From Mauremys mutica (taxonomy: Eukaryota; Chordata; Testudines; Geoemydidae), in NCBI RefSeq assembly GCF_020497125.1, contig NC_059077.1, positions 22,080,840-22,144,839 on the forward strand: DNA of 64,000 nucleotides. The letters are read 5' to 3'. Below, one piece after another: positions 24,581 through 34,477 of the stretch. The position numbers and the translations under genes were made by a program. The notes beneath the pieces were generated by a model that searched no databases, had not been told where the DNA came from, and was given only the letters and a program-made list of their open reading frames with translations. The first letter of the stretch is position 1, and every line of letters begins with the position of its first letter.

Positions 24581-25540
24581 GCTTCCTAGCGAGCTCGACC
24601 ACGGTCCGTACCGGGGAGTGTTCCAGCACCGGACTCGACGGCTTTTGCCTGGCCGGAGTTAATGGTGCGGGCGTTGTCGGTGCCGCGGTAGACATCGGTG
24701 CCGGGCGATCCGACGGAGCATAGCGCTCGGCTGCGGAGCAGGCGGCTCGGACGCAGCTTCAGGGCGAGCTCAACCACGGTCCGTACCGGGGAGCTTTCCG
24801 GCACCGGACTCGACGGCTCTTGCCTGGCCGGAGCTAACGGTGTGGATACTGTCGGTGCCGCGGCAGACATCGGTGCCGGGCGATCCGACTGAACATCGCG
24901 CTCGACTGCGGAGCAGGCGGCTCGGACGCAGCTTCCGGGCGAGCTCGACCACGGTGCGTACCGGGGAGCTTTCCGGCACCTGACTCGACGGCTCTTGCCT
25001 GGCCGGAGTTAACGGTGCGGATATTGTCGGTGTCGCGGCCGACATCGGTGCCGGGCGATCCGACGGAGCATAGCGCTCGGCTTTGGAGCAGGCGGCTCGG
25101 ACGCAGCTTCATAGCGAGCTCGACCACGGCCCATACCGGGGAGCTTTCCAGCACCGGACTCGACGGCTCTTGCCTGGCCGGAGTGAAAGGTGTGGATATT
25201 GGTGCCATGGCAGACATCGGTGCCGGGCGATCCGACGGAGCATAGCGCTCGGCTGCGGAGCAGGCGGCTCGGACGCAGCTTCAGAGCGAGCTCGACCACG
25301 GTGCGTACCAGGGAGCTTTCCAGCACCGGACTCGACGGCTCTTGCCTGGCCGGAGTGAAAGGTGCGGATACTGTCGGTGCCGCGGCAGACGTCGGTGCCG
25401 GGCGATCCGACTGAGCATAGCGCTCGGCTGCGGAGCAGGCGGCTCGGACGCAGCTTCCGGGCGAGCTCGACCACGGTGCGTACCGGGGAGCTTTCCAGCA
25501 CCGGACTCGACAGCTCTTGCCTGGCCGGAGTAACTCTTCA
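24581..25540. repeat. Tandem array, ~175-bp unit, about 5.5 copies
   Basis: The unit start GAGCTCGACCACGG recurs at 24591, 24766 (one substitution), 24941, 25116, 25288 and 25463, a period of 175, 175, 175, 172 and 175 bp. Units are GC-rich (blocks 'tcggtgccgggcgatccga' and 'ggactcgacggctcttgcct') and differ by scattered substitutions. Because 175 is not a multiple of three, long open frames on both strands shift from unit to unit and are not evidence of protein coding. Confidence 0.92.
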
Positions 25541-25614
25541 TCCTCCAGGAGAGAGGTCCATGCCGAGGGTACGTCGGAGTCAGCGGCGGTGGTGCCAGGA
25601 GGCCTTGGCGGCAC
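25009..25614 (-). pseudogene. DIRS gag-like N-terminal ORF running into the array
   Basis: A 201-codon open frame on the reverse strand begins MPPRPPGTTAADSDVPSAW and a SLLEDEEL-like acidic patch. This resembles the proline/alanine-rich start of DIRS ORF1. From about 25540 on it is translated tandem repeat. It may be the truncated Gag of the inserted DIRS-like unit; the repeat expansion makes a functional product doubtful. Confidence 0.4.
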
Positions 25615-26267
25615 CGGCAGTCCGGTGCCGAGGGAGCGCGCCGTGAAAACTAACTAGCACTCGGCGCCGAGAGCGGAGGAGCAAGAGCTGCCTCCCTCAG
25701 GAGCTGTTTAAAACGAAAGCCCCGCTCCCCTTTGTTCACGGATTAAGGGCCTCACAAATGCGGCACTTATCTGTGAGGTAAGATCCCTCGAGGCACTTAG
25801 GAGATCTCTTGTCGGCAGCGGCTTGTGGCCGGCCGAGCATTAGAAACCCTGTGGACCGGGCATCGGACCCGGCCCCGGGTGAGGGGAAGGGGATAAACCC
25901 CAACCCCTGTAAAATAAATACACTATACTATTCTACAAACAAACAGAGTTAACTACAACTATAAACAGAACGAGAGAAAACTATGAGTAGCTAGGGAAGT
26001 GGAGGTCAGCTGAGCTGTGCTCCACTGTTCCAACGGCCGTCACGGGCGGAAAGAAGGAACTGAGGAGCGGACGGGCTGGCTGGGGTATATATCCTGCGCT
26101 ATAGCGGCGCCACTCCAGGGGGCGCCCAGCCAGCCCGCCGGAGTTGCTAGGGTAAAAATCTTCCGAAGAGCCGTGCACGCGCGGCGCGCACACCTAACTG
26201 GAATGGATAGGAGCAACACATCTCGAAGAACAACAGTTACTACGGTGAGTAACCGTCTTTTAGGCTG

Positions 26268-27200
26268 GGAAGAAAGGACATGCTCGGAAGGGGTTCAGCG
26301 TGTCCTCTTGGAAAGCAGGTGGCCTTCCACGCGTGGAGCCTACTTGGCAAAGTGGTCTTGGTTTTCCCAGTGGGTGGCTGAGTGGGGCGTTTCCCCCATG
26401 GCTGCCCTGATCCAGCTCATTTTAGACTACCTCCTTCACCATAGAGCCCAAGACCTGGTGCCCTCATCTGTCAAGGTGCACTTGGTGGCCATATCCGCCT
26501 TCCAGCCACCAGTGCAGGGGCACACAGTATTCTCCCATGGTATGGCTGGCCAGTTCCTTAAGGCATTGGATCGTTTCTTCCCATACATTAGCTCCCCAGT
26601 GGGACCTGAACTTGGTGCTGGCCTGGTTGATGGGTCCCCCCTTTGAGCCGTTAGTACATGCTCCTGGTTGCACCACTTGTGGAAGGTAGCCTTCCTGGTA
26701 GCAATCACATCAGCTAGATGGGTCTCGGAACTCATGGTCCTGACCTCCGAGCCCCTGTAGATGGTTTTCCATAAGGATAAGGTCCAGCTCCGCCCACATC
26801 CTTCATTCCTCCCGAAGGTGGTCTCCGCCTACCACATGTGTCAGGACATTTTCCTGCCTGTCCTCTGCCCCAAGCCCTATGTGTCCAGTGAGGAGTGCCA
26901 CCTCCACACACTGGATGTGAGTCTTTGCAGCTGTTCATTGCCTCAGCCGAACGCATAAGGGGTCGGCCAATGTCCACTCAGAGGCTCTCCAACTGGATCA
27001 CCTCGTGACCTGGTGGGAATCCCGCCGCCGTCAATTGTGAGGGCGCACTCGACTAGGGCGCAAGCCCCATTGGCTGCCTTTTTAGCCCATGTCCCCATTC
27101 AGGACATTTGCAGGGCTGCCACATGTTCTTCAGTTCACACGTTCACCTCGCATTATGCGATCATCTCCCAGACCAAGGAAGACGCTGGGTTCGGCAGGGC
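26268..27200 (+). pseudogene. DIRS tyrosine recombinase, frameshifted
   Basis: Continues the host DIRS element: ERTCSEGVQRVLLESRWPST (SAM-like N-terminal region), a KWSWFSQWVAEWG segment and SSVKVHLVAISAF. After a stop at about 26644 it goes on with VAITSARWVSEL (catalytic Arg box), then ASAERIRGRPMS, RAHSTR (His-x2-Arg) and HTFTSHYAI (candidate catalytic Tyr). At least three frame changes or stops make it inactive. The enzyme would insert the circular DIRS cDNA without target duplication. Confidence 0.8.
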
Positions 27201-27239
27201 TGTGCTCCGTCTCGAGAGTTTGTGTACCCCAACAGATAT

Positions 27240-27560
27240 AGCTTGGAATCACCTATTGTGGAATACACATGAGGAATCACTTGAAGAAGAAAAGACAGTT
27301 TTCTTTTCCGTAACTGGTGTTCTTCGAGATATGTTGCTCATGTCTATTCCACATCCCACCCGCCTTCCCCTCTGTCAGAGTTGTCTGGCAAGAAGGAACT
27401 GAGGGTGCGGGGAGCATGCAGTGCCCCTTATACCGCACCATAGAGGCACCACTCCAGGGATCACTAGGGGTGCTCCCCTATGGGTACTGCTGGGGGAAAA
27501 ACTTCCGGCACCAGTGCATGTGACGAGCATGCACACCTACTGTGGAATAGATCTGAACAT
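27240..27560 (+). repeat. DIRS 3' terminal region (ITR/ICR-like)
   Basis: Contains 'ccgtaactggtgttcttcga' and 'gatatgttgctcatgtctat' and 'tccaca', a diverged copy of the terminal motif at both ends of the inserted unit (24477 and 26234, reversed). In DIRS elements such terminal and internal complementary repeats are used in circle formation. The exact outer end is unclear. Confidence 0.5.
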
Positions 27561-27574
27561 TATCCAGTTCCACT

Positions 27575-28165
27575 ATATCTTTTTTGAGATGGGTTCACAA
27601 GAACTGGACACAGTATTCAAGGTGTGGGTGCACCATGGATTTATACAGTGGCATTATGATATTTTTTGTTATTTTCTGTCCTTTTCCTAATAGTTCCTAA
27701 CGTTCCGTCTTTTTGACCACTGCTGCTTATTGAGGTGAAGTTTTCAGGGAGCTATCCACAGTGACTCCAGGATCTCTTTCCTGTGTAGTAACAGCTAATT
27801 CATATCCCATAATTTTGTATATATAGTTGGGATTATGTTTTCCAATGTATATTACTTTGCATTTATCAGCACTAAATTTCATCTGACATTTTGTTGCCCT
27901 GTCACCCAGTTTTGTGAGATCCCTCTAGAACTCTTCACTGTCAGCTTTGAATTTACCTCTCTTGAATAGTTTTTTATCATCAGCAAACTTAGTCACTTCC
28001 AGATCATTAATGAATATGTTGAACAGCACAGTTCACAGTGCAGATCCTTAGGGGATCCTGCTCTCCATTATGAAAGCTGACCATTTATTCCTACTCTTTG
28101 TTTCCTATTTTTTAATTACATTAAGTTCAAGGTCTCAGTCTTTATCTTCAAGATGCTTAATCATC
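27575..28165 (-). repeat. CR1 LINE fragment
   Basis: Reverse-strand CR1 ORF2 sequence. On the + strand it shows the familiar antisense motifs 'tcatcagcaaacttagtcac', 'ccagatcattaatgaatatg' and 'ttgaacagcac', plus 'ggtgtgggtgcaccatggat'. No CR1 3' tail is attached. Diverged. Confidence 0.75.
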
Positions 28166-28809
28166 GGGAACCAGAATGCCTAAAGCATCTTCTGATCTTT
28201 GAGACAAGGACCACAGCTGATAACTCTGCTCCTCTGGCATGATAGAACTGTTAACAGCAAGTGTAAAGCTCATCTGGCCAGGAGACAGCTTTCTTGAGGG
28301 CTGGTCCAAGTTTGCAAACCCAGTTTCCACAGGTTCTAAGAACTACCACAAACCTCACCACCTTCCATTCTAAATGCAAACCACATTTCTTTAACCTGCC
28401 TTCACCAATAAAAACAGAGCACAGTAGCCAGAAATAAAACCATCCTCTTTACTGCAAGCAGTGACTGGGAAAGGACAATAAAGAGCTTTCCCTATCCCAT
28501 CACCAGCTCCCAGTTTCTCCTGTAGATAGGGGAGGGTCTGTACCCCAAAACAGTATTTTTGTGGGCCTTCTGAGTGTGATTTTGAGTACAAAAAGCACAA
28601 AGAAATCAGCCTTGGTTCCCTTCTCTTCTTCCCCCTGGATACAATAGAGGGTTATTGTAGCTCTAGTGACTTATGGGCTCAGTGGGATGAAAGACAGCTG
28701 AGAGAGAACAAAAATGATTTAAAAAAAAAAAGACCCTCCAAAATAATCAAAACAGAGCAAAACTCTATTATAAAGGCTTGGAGATTGAACATACTCTAAA
28801 TTATACGTA
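28166..28809. other. Intergenic, nothing assigned
   Basis: No gene, tandem array or recognised repeat; a short poly(A) tract lies at 28720-28730. Confidence 0.35.
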
Positions 28810-29480
28810 CCTGAGTTGAGCCTCATAATAAACATAACAGGAAGTTCCAACTGGCTATCAAAGTATTATGGTAAAAGCTCTATGGGTCTTTATGCTATAA
28901 AGAAACCACGAAATAGGTACAACCTCCCAATGAGTCTACAGCTAAAACTATTCAATAGCACAGTCCAATCCTTTCTACTATCTGGGAGTGAAATCTGTGG
29001 TCATCTCTTTACAAGCAATTATGCTAACTGGGCTCAAACCCCAATAGAAACCCTACATTTCAGAAAACCTACATCTGCAATTCTGCAAACAACTATAATA
29101 CTTTGTGTGCACAGGAACTGCACCATAATCAGTTGCCAAACAGAACTGTCCCAGTGCCCCATGCTAAACATCAGCTTTTGCTGCCATTTCTTCCAAAACG
29201 ATGGCTCCCTCCATAACATTCAAAACCAATCTACTCCTATCAGGCTTAACAACTCCAACCCCCTGACCAGTGGCGCAAACAGCCAAACATGAAAGATGAT
29301 TAATAAGTGCTTTAGAAAATCCTCGACCAGCATCTAAATGCCAATACATATATCCCCGGGAGGAACAAATCAAAACCAGCAACAAGCTGGAATGCCATCA
29401 ACCCCTGCACAGAACGATCAAATTAGCAGGTTTGCTCACCACAGTAAAATTAAGGCAGATTCTCACCAAATACAGAATCA
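28810..29480 (+). repeat. Non-LTR retrotransposon C-terminal ORF fragment
   Basis: A 158-codon + strand frame resembles the region after the RT palm in LINE ORF2 proteins of the type with …LQLKLFNSTVQSFLLSGSEI…WAQTPIETLHF…. The K-LF-x3-V-x-(FL)LL-x-GSE motif and the W-x3-PIE-LH spacing are characteristic. The clade is not clear to me; it does not look like CR1. No 5' part is present. Confidence 0.5.
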
Positions 29481-29581
29481 GTGGTCACAAACTAGAAATG
29501 GAAATTTGGAGGCACAAAGCAGTTTAAACCTAGAGAGGGGCAGCTCTACACCCAATGTAACAGAGGAGAGACTGAGACAGA

Positions 29582-29908
29582 GGGCATATCTACACGGTGC
29601 AGTAATGTACCCTACTTGGGTATGTTTTCTAAAGTGCACTAACTGGTCCATGTAGTCCTTGCTGGTGTACACTAAAAGTTCCCTAGTGTGCTTTAATGTG
29701 ATGATGTAGTACTATGTTAAGTGCATTAGGGAACTTCTAGTGCATGTCAGCCAGGTCTACATGGACTAGTTAGTGCACAATCACCCCCTCCATACCCTGT
29801 GGTATCAGGGGCGGCTCTAGCAATTTCGCCGCCCCAAGCACGCGCTTGGTGTGCTGGGGTCTGGAGCCGCCCCTGTGTGGTATGCATTACCAGTGTGTAG
29901 ACAAGCCC
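29582..29908. mobile_element. Harbinger-like MITE carrying a nested 70-bp MITE
   Basis: Ends GGGCATATCTACAC and GTGTAGACAAGCCC are inverted, and the flanks are AGA on both sides (29579-29581 and 29909-29911). It resembles the Harbinger MITEs elsewhere in this window. Two internal segments repeat each other inversely ('actagtt…' and 'aactggtcca…'). A 70-bp hAT MITE inserted at 29806 is younger. Confidence 0.6.
29806..29875. mobile_element. 70-bp hAT-type MITE with perfect TSD
   Basis: The whole element is 70 bp, starting CAGGGGCGGCTCTAG and ending GGAGCCGCCCCTG. It is flanked by a perfect 8-bp duplication TGTGGTAT (29798-29805 and 29876-29883). The core also holds 'gccccaagcacgcgcttggt', a second short palindrome. 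It is remarkably short for a transposon and can encode nothing. Confidence 0.85.
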
Positions 29909-30840
29909 AGAGTCACTTTCTATTCCAATGTCCCAAATATGAGAATATTTCTTAAAATTATCAAGAACCATGGAAGAGGTCTCATCAAGTAGTGTCAAGG
30001 ATAAATTGTTCCTGATCTGGGGAAGAGGAAAGAGATGGCTACATAGCAACCAGCTAACCACTCAGGAATGGAAACTAATGGTAAATAGGCACAGGAACCA
30101 AACACAAGGTGTAACACTATCATGAGCAGATTGTACCTTACTGATTCCTGAAGGGTCTGCATTTCTCTTGTGCCTTGGCAACACTTGTATAGTTTGTCAT
30201 GCCAGTGAAGTCTCACTGAACTGAATTGAGAATTGGGGTTAGCATCACATGAGTGGCAGAGAGTTCATACAGGCCCTGATCCAGCCTTGAACTCAGAGGG
30301 ACTATTCACATGCATCAATGTTTGCAGAATCAGGGCCTTGAGGAAGGAAGGAGGACCAATGTGACAAGGGAGGGGCAGAATTATGTAGCGATTTTAAGCT
30401 GGTGGCAAGATGCTTACTTTTGATGTGATGGCAGATGTGGTCTGGATAGTCCATTTAGTAAGGATTTTACAAGTCTGAGGGTATGTCTACACTACGGGAT
30501 TATTCCTATTTTACAGAAACCGTTTTTTAAAAACAGATTGTATAAAGTCGAGTGCACGCGGCCACACTAATCACATTAATTCGGCGGTGTGCGTCCATGT
30601 ACCGAGGCTAGCGTCAATTTCCAAAGCGTTGCACTGTGTGTAGCTATCCCATAGCTATCCCATAGTTCCCACAATCTCCCCGGCCCATTGGAATTCTGGG
30701 TTGAGATCCCAGTGCCTGATGGGGCAAAAAACATTGTCACTGGTGGTTCTGGGTACAGCCTCACCCCTCCCTCTGTGAAAGCAGCAGCAGACAACCGTTT
30801 TGCGCCTTTTTTCCTGGGTGAACTGTGCAGACGCCATACC

Positions 30841-32169
30841 ATGGCAAGCATGGAGCCTGCTCAGCTCAAGACAGCAATCATGGATGTTGTAAACACCTCG
30901 CGCATTCTCGTGCAGTCTATGCTGAACCAGGACCTGCAAAACCAGGCAAGGAGGAGGCGGCTACGGCAGAGTGGCGAAGAGAATGATGAGGACATGGACA
31001 CAGAATTCTCTCAAACCGTGGGCCCCGGCGTGTTGGAGATCATGCTGGTAATGGGGCAGGTTCTAGCCATTGAACGCCGATTTTGGGCCCGGGAAACAAG
31101 CACAGACTGGTGGGACCGCATAGTGTTGCAGGTTTGGGACAATTCCCAGTGGCTGCGAAACTTTCGCATGCGTAAGGGCACTTTCATGGAACTTTGTGAC
31201 TTGTTTTCCCCTGCCCTGAAGCACCAGAATACCAAGATGAGAGCAACCCTCACAGTTGAGAAGCGAGTGGCGATAGCCCTCTGGAAGCTTGCAACGCCAG
31301 ACAGCTACTGGTCAGTCGGGAATCAATTTGGAGTGGGCAAATCTACTGTGGGGGCTGCTGTGATGCAAGTAGCCAAAGCAATCACTAAGCTGCTACTACG
31401 AAAGGTAGTGACTCTGGGAAATGTGCAGGTCATAGTGGATGGCTTTGCTGCAATGGGATTCCCTAACTGTGGTGGGGCGGTAGATGGAACCCATATCCCT
31501 ATATTGGCACCGGAGCACCAGGGCACCCAGTACGTAAACCGCAAGGGGTACTTTTCCATGGTGCTGCAAGCACTGGTGGATCACAAGGGACATTTCACCA
31601 ACATCCACGTGGGATGGCCGGGAAGGGTTCATGACGCTCACGTCTTCAGGAACACTACTCTATTTAAATGGCTGCAGCAAGGGAATTACTTCCCAGACCA
31701 GAAAATAACAGTTGGGGATGTTGAAATGCCTGTAGTTATCCTGGGGGACCCAGCCTACCCCTTGATGCCATGGCTCATGAAGCCATACACAGGCAGCCTG
31801 GACAGTAGTCAGGAGCTGTTCAACTACAGGCTGAGCAAGTGCAGAATGGTGGTAGAATGTGAATTTGGCCATTTAAAGGGACACTGGTGCACATTACTGA
31901 CTTGCTCAGACCTCAGCCAACCCAATATCCCCATTGTTATTGCTGCTTGCTGTGTGCGCCACAATCTCTGTGAGAGTAGGGGGGAGACCTTTATGGTGGG
32001 GTGGGAGGCTGAGGCAAATCACCTGACCGCTGATTACGTGCAGCCAGACACCAGGGCGATTAGAAGAGCACACCAGGAAGCGGTACACATCACAGTTTCA
32101 TCACTGGCCAGGATACAGTGTGACTGTTGTGTTTGTTTCTCCTTGATGAAAACCCGCCCCCTTGATTGA
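30841..32169 (+). CDS. PIF/Harbinger DDE transposase (HARBI1-like), intact
   Basis: Catalyses cut-and-paste transposition, acting in the nucleus with a Myb-like partner. The frame is open for 442 codons from the chosen ATG (start MASMEPAQLKTAIMDV). It is also open 51 codons upstream to an ATG at 30688, but that stretch looks like leader sequence. There is an acidic N-terminal region (EENDEDMDTE, about residues 41-50) and a helix-turn-helix-like segment YWSVGNQFGVGKSTVGAAV (about 158-176). The DDE_Tnp_4 triad is visible: GGAVDGTH (D215), ILGDPAYPLMPW (D303) and VVECEFGHLKGHW (E339). Length is in the normal range for the family, and no stop or frameshift is seen. AATAAA follows at 32227-32232. 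Confidence 0.9.
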   Translation: MASMEPAQLKTAIMDVVNTSRILVQSMLNQDLQNQARRRRLRQSGEENDEDMDTEFSQTVGPGVLEIMLVMGQVLAIERRFWARETSTDWWDRIVLQVWDNSQWLRNFRMRKGTFMELCDLFSPALKHQNTKMRATLTVEKRVAIALWKLATPDSYWSVGNQFGVGKSTVGAAVMQVAKAITKLLLRKVVTLGNVQVIVDGFAAMGFPNCGGAVDGTHIPILAPEHQGTQYVNRKGYFSMVLQALVDHKGHFTNIHVGWPGRVHDAHVFRNTTLFKWLQQGNYFPDQKITVGDVEMPVVILGDPAYPLMPWLMKPYTGSLDSSQELFNYRLSKCRMVVECEFGHLKGHWCTLLTCSDLSQPNIPIVIAACCVRHNLCESRGETFMVGWEAEANHLTADYVQPDTRAIRRAHQEAVHITVSSLARIQCDCCVCFSLMKTRPLD

Positions 32170-32359
32170 CTCATTCCCTGTAAGCAACCCACCCTCCCCC
32201 TTCGATCACAGCTTGCTTTCTAAGGAAATAAAGTCACTATCATTTAAAAAACATGTATTCTTTATTAATTGATTATAAAAAGAGGGAGAGAACTGACAAG
32301 GTAGCCGGGTGGGGTTTGGGAGGAGGATAGGAGGGAAGGAAAAGGCCACTAAAAAAATT

Positions 32360-34477
32360 TCAAAATAATGACAGCCTTTTAGTTGGGCTGTCCACTGGGG
32401 TGGAGTGGGTGGGTGCATGGAGCCTCCCCGCACATGTTCTTACACGTCTGGCGGGTGAGGAGGCTAAGGAACATGGTGAGGGGGGATGGTGGTTATACAG
32501 GGGCTGCAGCAGTACTCTGTGATCCTGCTGCCGTTCCTGAAGCTCCACCAGACGCCGGAGCATGTCGGTTTGATCACGCAGCAGCCCCAGCGTTGCATCA
32601 TGCCTCCTCTGATCTTCCTGCCGCCACCTCTCATCTCGAGCGTCTCTCCTCTCCTCCCGTTCGTTTCTCCTCTCCTCCCGTTCATCCCTCCTGTCCTCAC
32701 GGTCACTGGCATCTTTCCTGTACTTTGATACCACGTCCTTCCACTCATTCAGATGAGCTCTTTCATTGTGGGTCACTTCCATGATTTCCGAGAACATTTT
32801 GTCTCGCGTTTTTTTTTTCCGCCGCCTTATCTGAGATAGCCTTCGGGACGGAGTAGGGAGGCTTGAAAAATTTGCAGCTGCAGGAGGGAGGGAAAAAAGG
32901 GAGAGAAGTATTTAAAAAGATACATTTTACAGAACAATGGTTACACTCACGGTGAACAACACTATTCACATTACATTGCACATGTGATTTCAGTACAAGG
33001 TCGCATTTTGCATCTTTTTAATATTGAGTGCCTGTGGCTTTGGTGTTACAGATCACAGATGCAGGTCTGGGCAACAGTATTCGGCTTTCATGTGGCCATG
33101 GTAAGCCATTATCTTTCGGTTTCTGCAGCCTTCATATATCCAGTGCCCTCCTTTCCCAAATACCAAGCAAAGCCCATTGAGTGTTGCGTCTTTCCTGTTA
33201 ACGTGCAGCAGCAGAAACCAAACTCTCCCTCCACCCCACATCCAATTCTCTGGGATGATCGCTTTACCCCTCCTCCCACAGCGTGGCTGGTATCATGGAA
33301 GATCCCTGCTAGCCACCCCCCACCCCCCACGTGGCTGGTATTAGGGAAGATCCCTGCTAGCCAAATGCAAAAACGCTCAGTGCCAATCACCCCCCCCCCC
33401 CCACCGCCTGCTTGGCTAATCGCAGGGAAGGATTTTTTTTCAGCCACGGGCAAACAGCCCAGTAGGAATGGCCACCTCTGTCCCCTTAATTAAATTCCCG
33501 TATTTCAACCAGGTTACCATGAACGATATCACCTTCCTGAGGATAACACAGCGAGATAAAGAACGGATGTTGCTTGAATGCCAGCAAACACCGGGACCAT
33601 ACGCTGCTAGGCTTTGTCATGCAGTGATACCAGATTACTTGCTACATGCATGGCATGGTCAAGTGTCCTACCATGGAGGACGAAATAAGGCTGCACTGCC
33701 CAGAAACCTTCTGCAAAGGCTTTTGGAGTACCTCCAGGAGAGCTTCATAGAGATGTTCCTGGAGGATTTCCACTCCATCCCCAGACATGTTAACAGACTT
33801 TTCCAGTAACTGTACTGGCCGCGAATGCATCCCAAGTCCTCAGGGCAAATTAATCATTAAAAAACGCTTGCTTTTAAACCATGTTTTATATTTACAAAAG
33901 TACACTCACCAGAGGTCCCTTCCATGGCTTCATTGTCTGGGATAGTGGCTTGGGAGGCTAATTCTGTCAGGCTGAGAAAAAGGTCCTGGCTGTTGGGGAG
34001 AACGGAGTGCTGTGTGCTATCTGCAAGCTTGTCCTCCTCTTCCTCCTCCTCATCTTCCCCGTCCGCAGAATCCTCAGGCATGGCTGAGGTTACCCCCACC
34101 TGGGAATCCACAGTCAGGGGTGGGGTAGTGGTGGCGGACCCCCCTAAAATTGCATGCAGCTCAGCGTAGAAGCGGCATGTTTTTGGCCCTGCCCCGGACC
34201 TTCCGTTTGCTTCTTTGGTTTTCTGGTAGGCTTGTCTGAGCTCCTTAACTTTCACATGGCACTGTACTGAGTCCCTGGTGTGGCCTCTCTCCATCATGGC
34301 CTTGGAGATTTTTTCAAATGTTTTTTCATTTCGTCTTTTGGAACGGAGTTCTGTTAGCACGCAATCATCTCTCCATATAGCGATCAGATCCAGTACCTCC
34401 CATACGGTCCATGCTGGAGCTCTTTTTCGATTCTCAGACTGCATGCTTACCTGTGCTGATGAGCTCTGCGTGGTCAC
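32360..34477 (-). CDS. Harbinger Myb/SANT (MADF)-like DNA-binding partner, two exons
   Basis: Exon 1 runs 34477-33910: MTTQSSSAQVSMQSENRKRA, then a trihelix Myb/SANT domain (WTVWEVLDLIAIWRD…FEKISKAMMERGHTRDSVQC…KVKELRQAYQKTKEANG), then an acidic EDEEEEEED patch. The donor is CTG|gtgagt at 33909. Exon 2 starts after cctgcag at 32877 and joins in phase (G+CT = Ala), giving RRRKKKTRDKMFSEIME and then a long charged coiled coil (REDRRDEREERRNEREERRD). The spliced product is about 361 residues with no stop. In this family the partner binds element ends and brings the transposase into the nucleus. The poly(A) signal is TTTATT on + at 32261-32266. Confidence 0.85.
33263..33460. repeat. Imperfect tandem segment within the Harbinger element
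   Basis: The motif GTGGCTGGTATNANGGAAGA with TCCCTGCTAGCCA occurs twice in full (about 33282-33314 and 33331-33362) and once degraded near 33412-33430. The copies are separated by C-rich runs (33388-33402). It lies within the intron of the minus-strand gene and just upstream of the + strand ORF at 33468. Confidence 0.65.
33468..33809 (+). CDS. Third Harbinger ORF, 113 aa, unknown function
   Basis: An open frame on the + strand, antisense to the intron of the Myb-like gene, ending TAA at 33807-33809 with ATTAAA at 33856-33861. The alternative ATG at 33519 (MNDITFLRITQRDKERMLL) follows a possible acceptor 'gtatttcaaccag' ending near 33513, so it could be a second exon. Composition is protein-like: QRDKERMLLECQQT, PDYLLHAWHGQVSYHGG, LLQRLLEYLQESFIEMFLED and RHVNRLFQ, with amphipathic helices but no domain I can name. 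It is not the transposase or the Myb-like protein. Confidence 0.45.
   Translation: MATSVPLIKFPYFNQVTMNDITFLRITQRDKERMLLECQQTPGPYAARLCHAVIPDYLLHAWHGQVSYHGGRNKAALPRNLLQRLLEYLQESFIEMFLEDFHSIPRHVNRLFQ

Larger units (their letters stand above)
24477..26267 (-). mobile_element. Non-autonomous DIRS-like element inserted in DIRS
   Basis: Bounded by inverted copies of one terminal motif: TTCTTCGAGTGATTGCTCC with 'atgcattccag' at the left, and 'ctggaatggataggagcaac' with ACATCTCGAAGAA at the right, plus about 30 bp more (…ttactacggtgagtaacc…) at the right. The same motif occurs at the 3' end of the host DIRS (about 27320-27350). Read on the reverse strand it has a leader with a TATA-like 'ggatatataccc' (about 26082-26093), a 5' region and a gag-like start, then a 175-bp tandem array, then the other terminus. 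No RT or recombinase is inside, so it must be mobilised in trans. Confidence 0.65.

Noticed and set aside
24581..25540. CRISPR-like array
   Set aside because: Regular repeats are present, but units are contiguous 175-bp repeats without spacers in vertebrate DNA; it is a simple tandem array.
24834..25614. Several long overlapping open frames on both strands
   Set aside because: They come from the 175-bp tandem array, which is GC-rich and poor in stops; the unit length is not a multiple of three, so no single frame is conserved from unit to unit.
32984..33493. 169-codon + strand frame upstream of the third Harbinger ORF
   Set aside because: Contains C-runs and the imperfect tandem segment with WLV..KIPAS repeats; likely non-coding, unlike the frame that starts at 33468.
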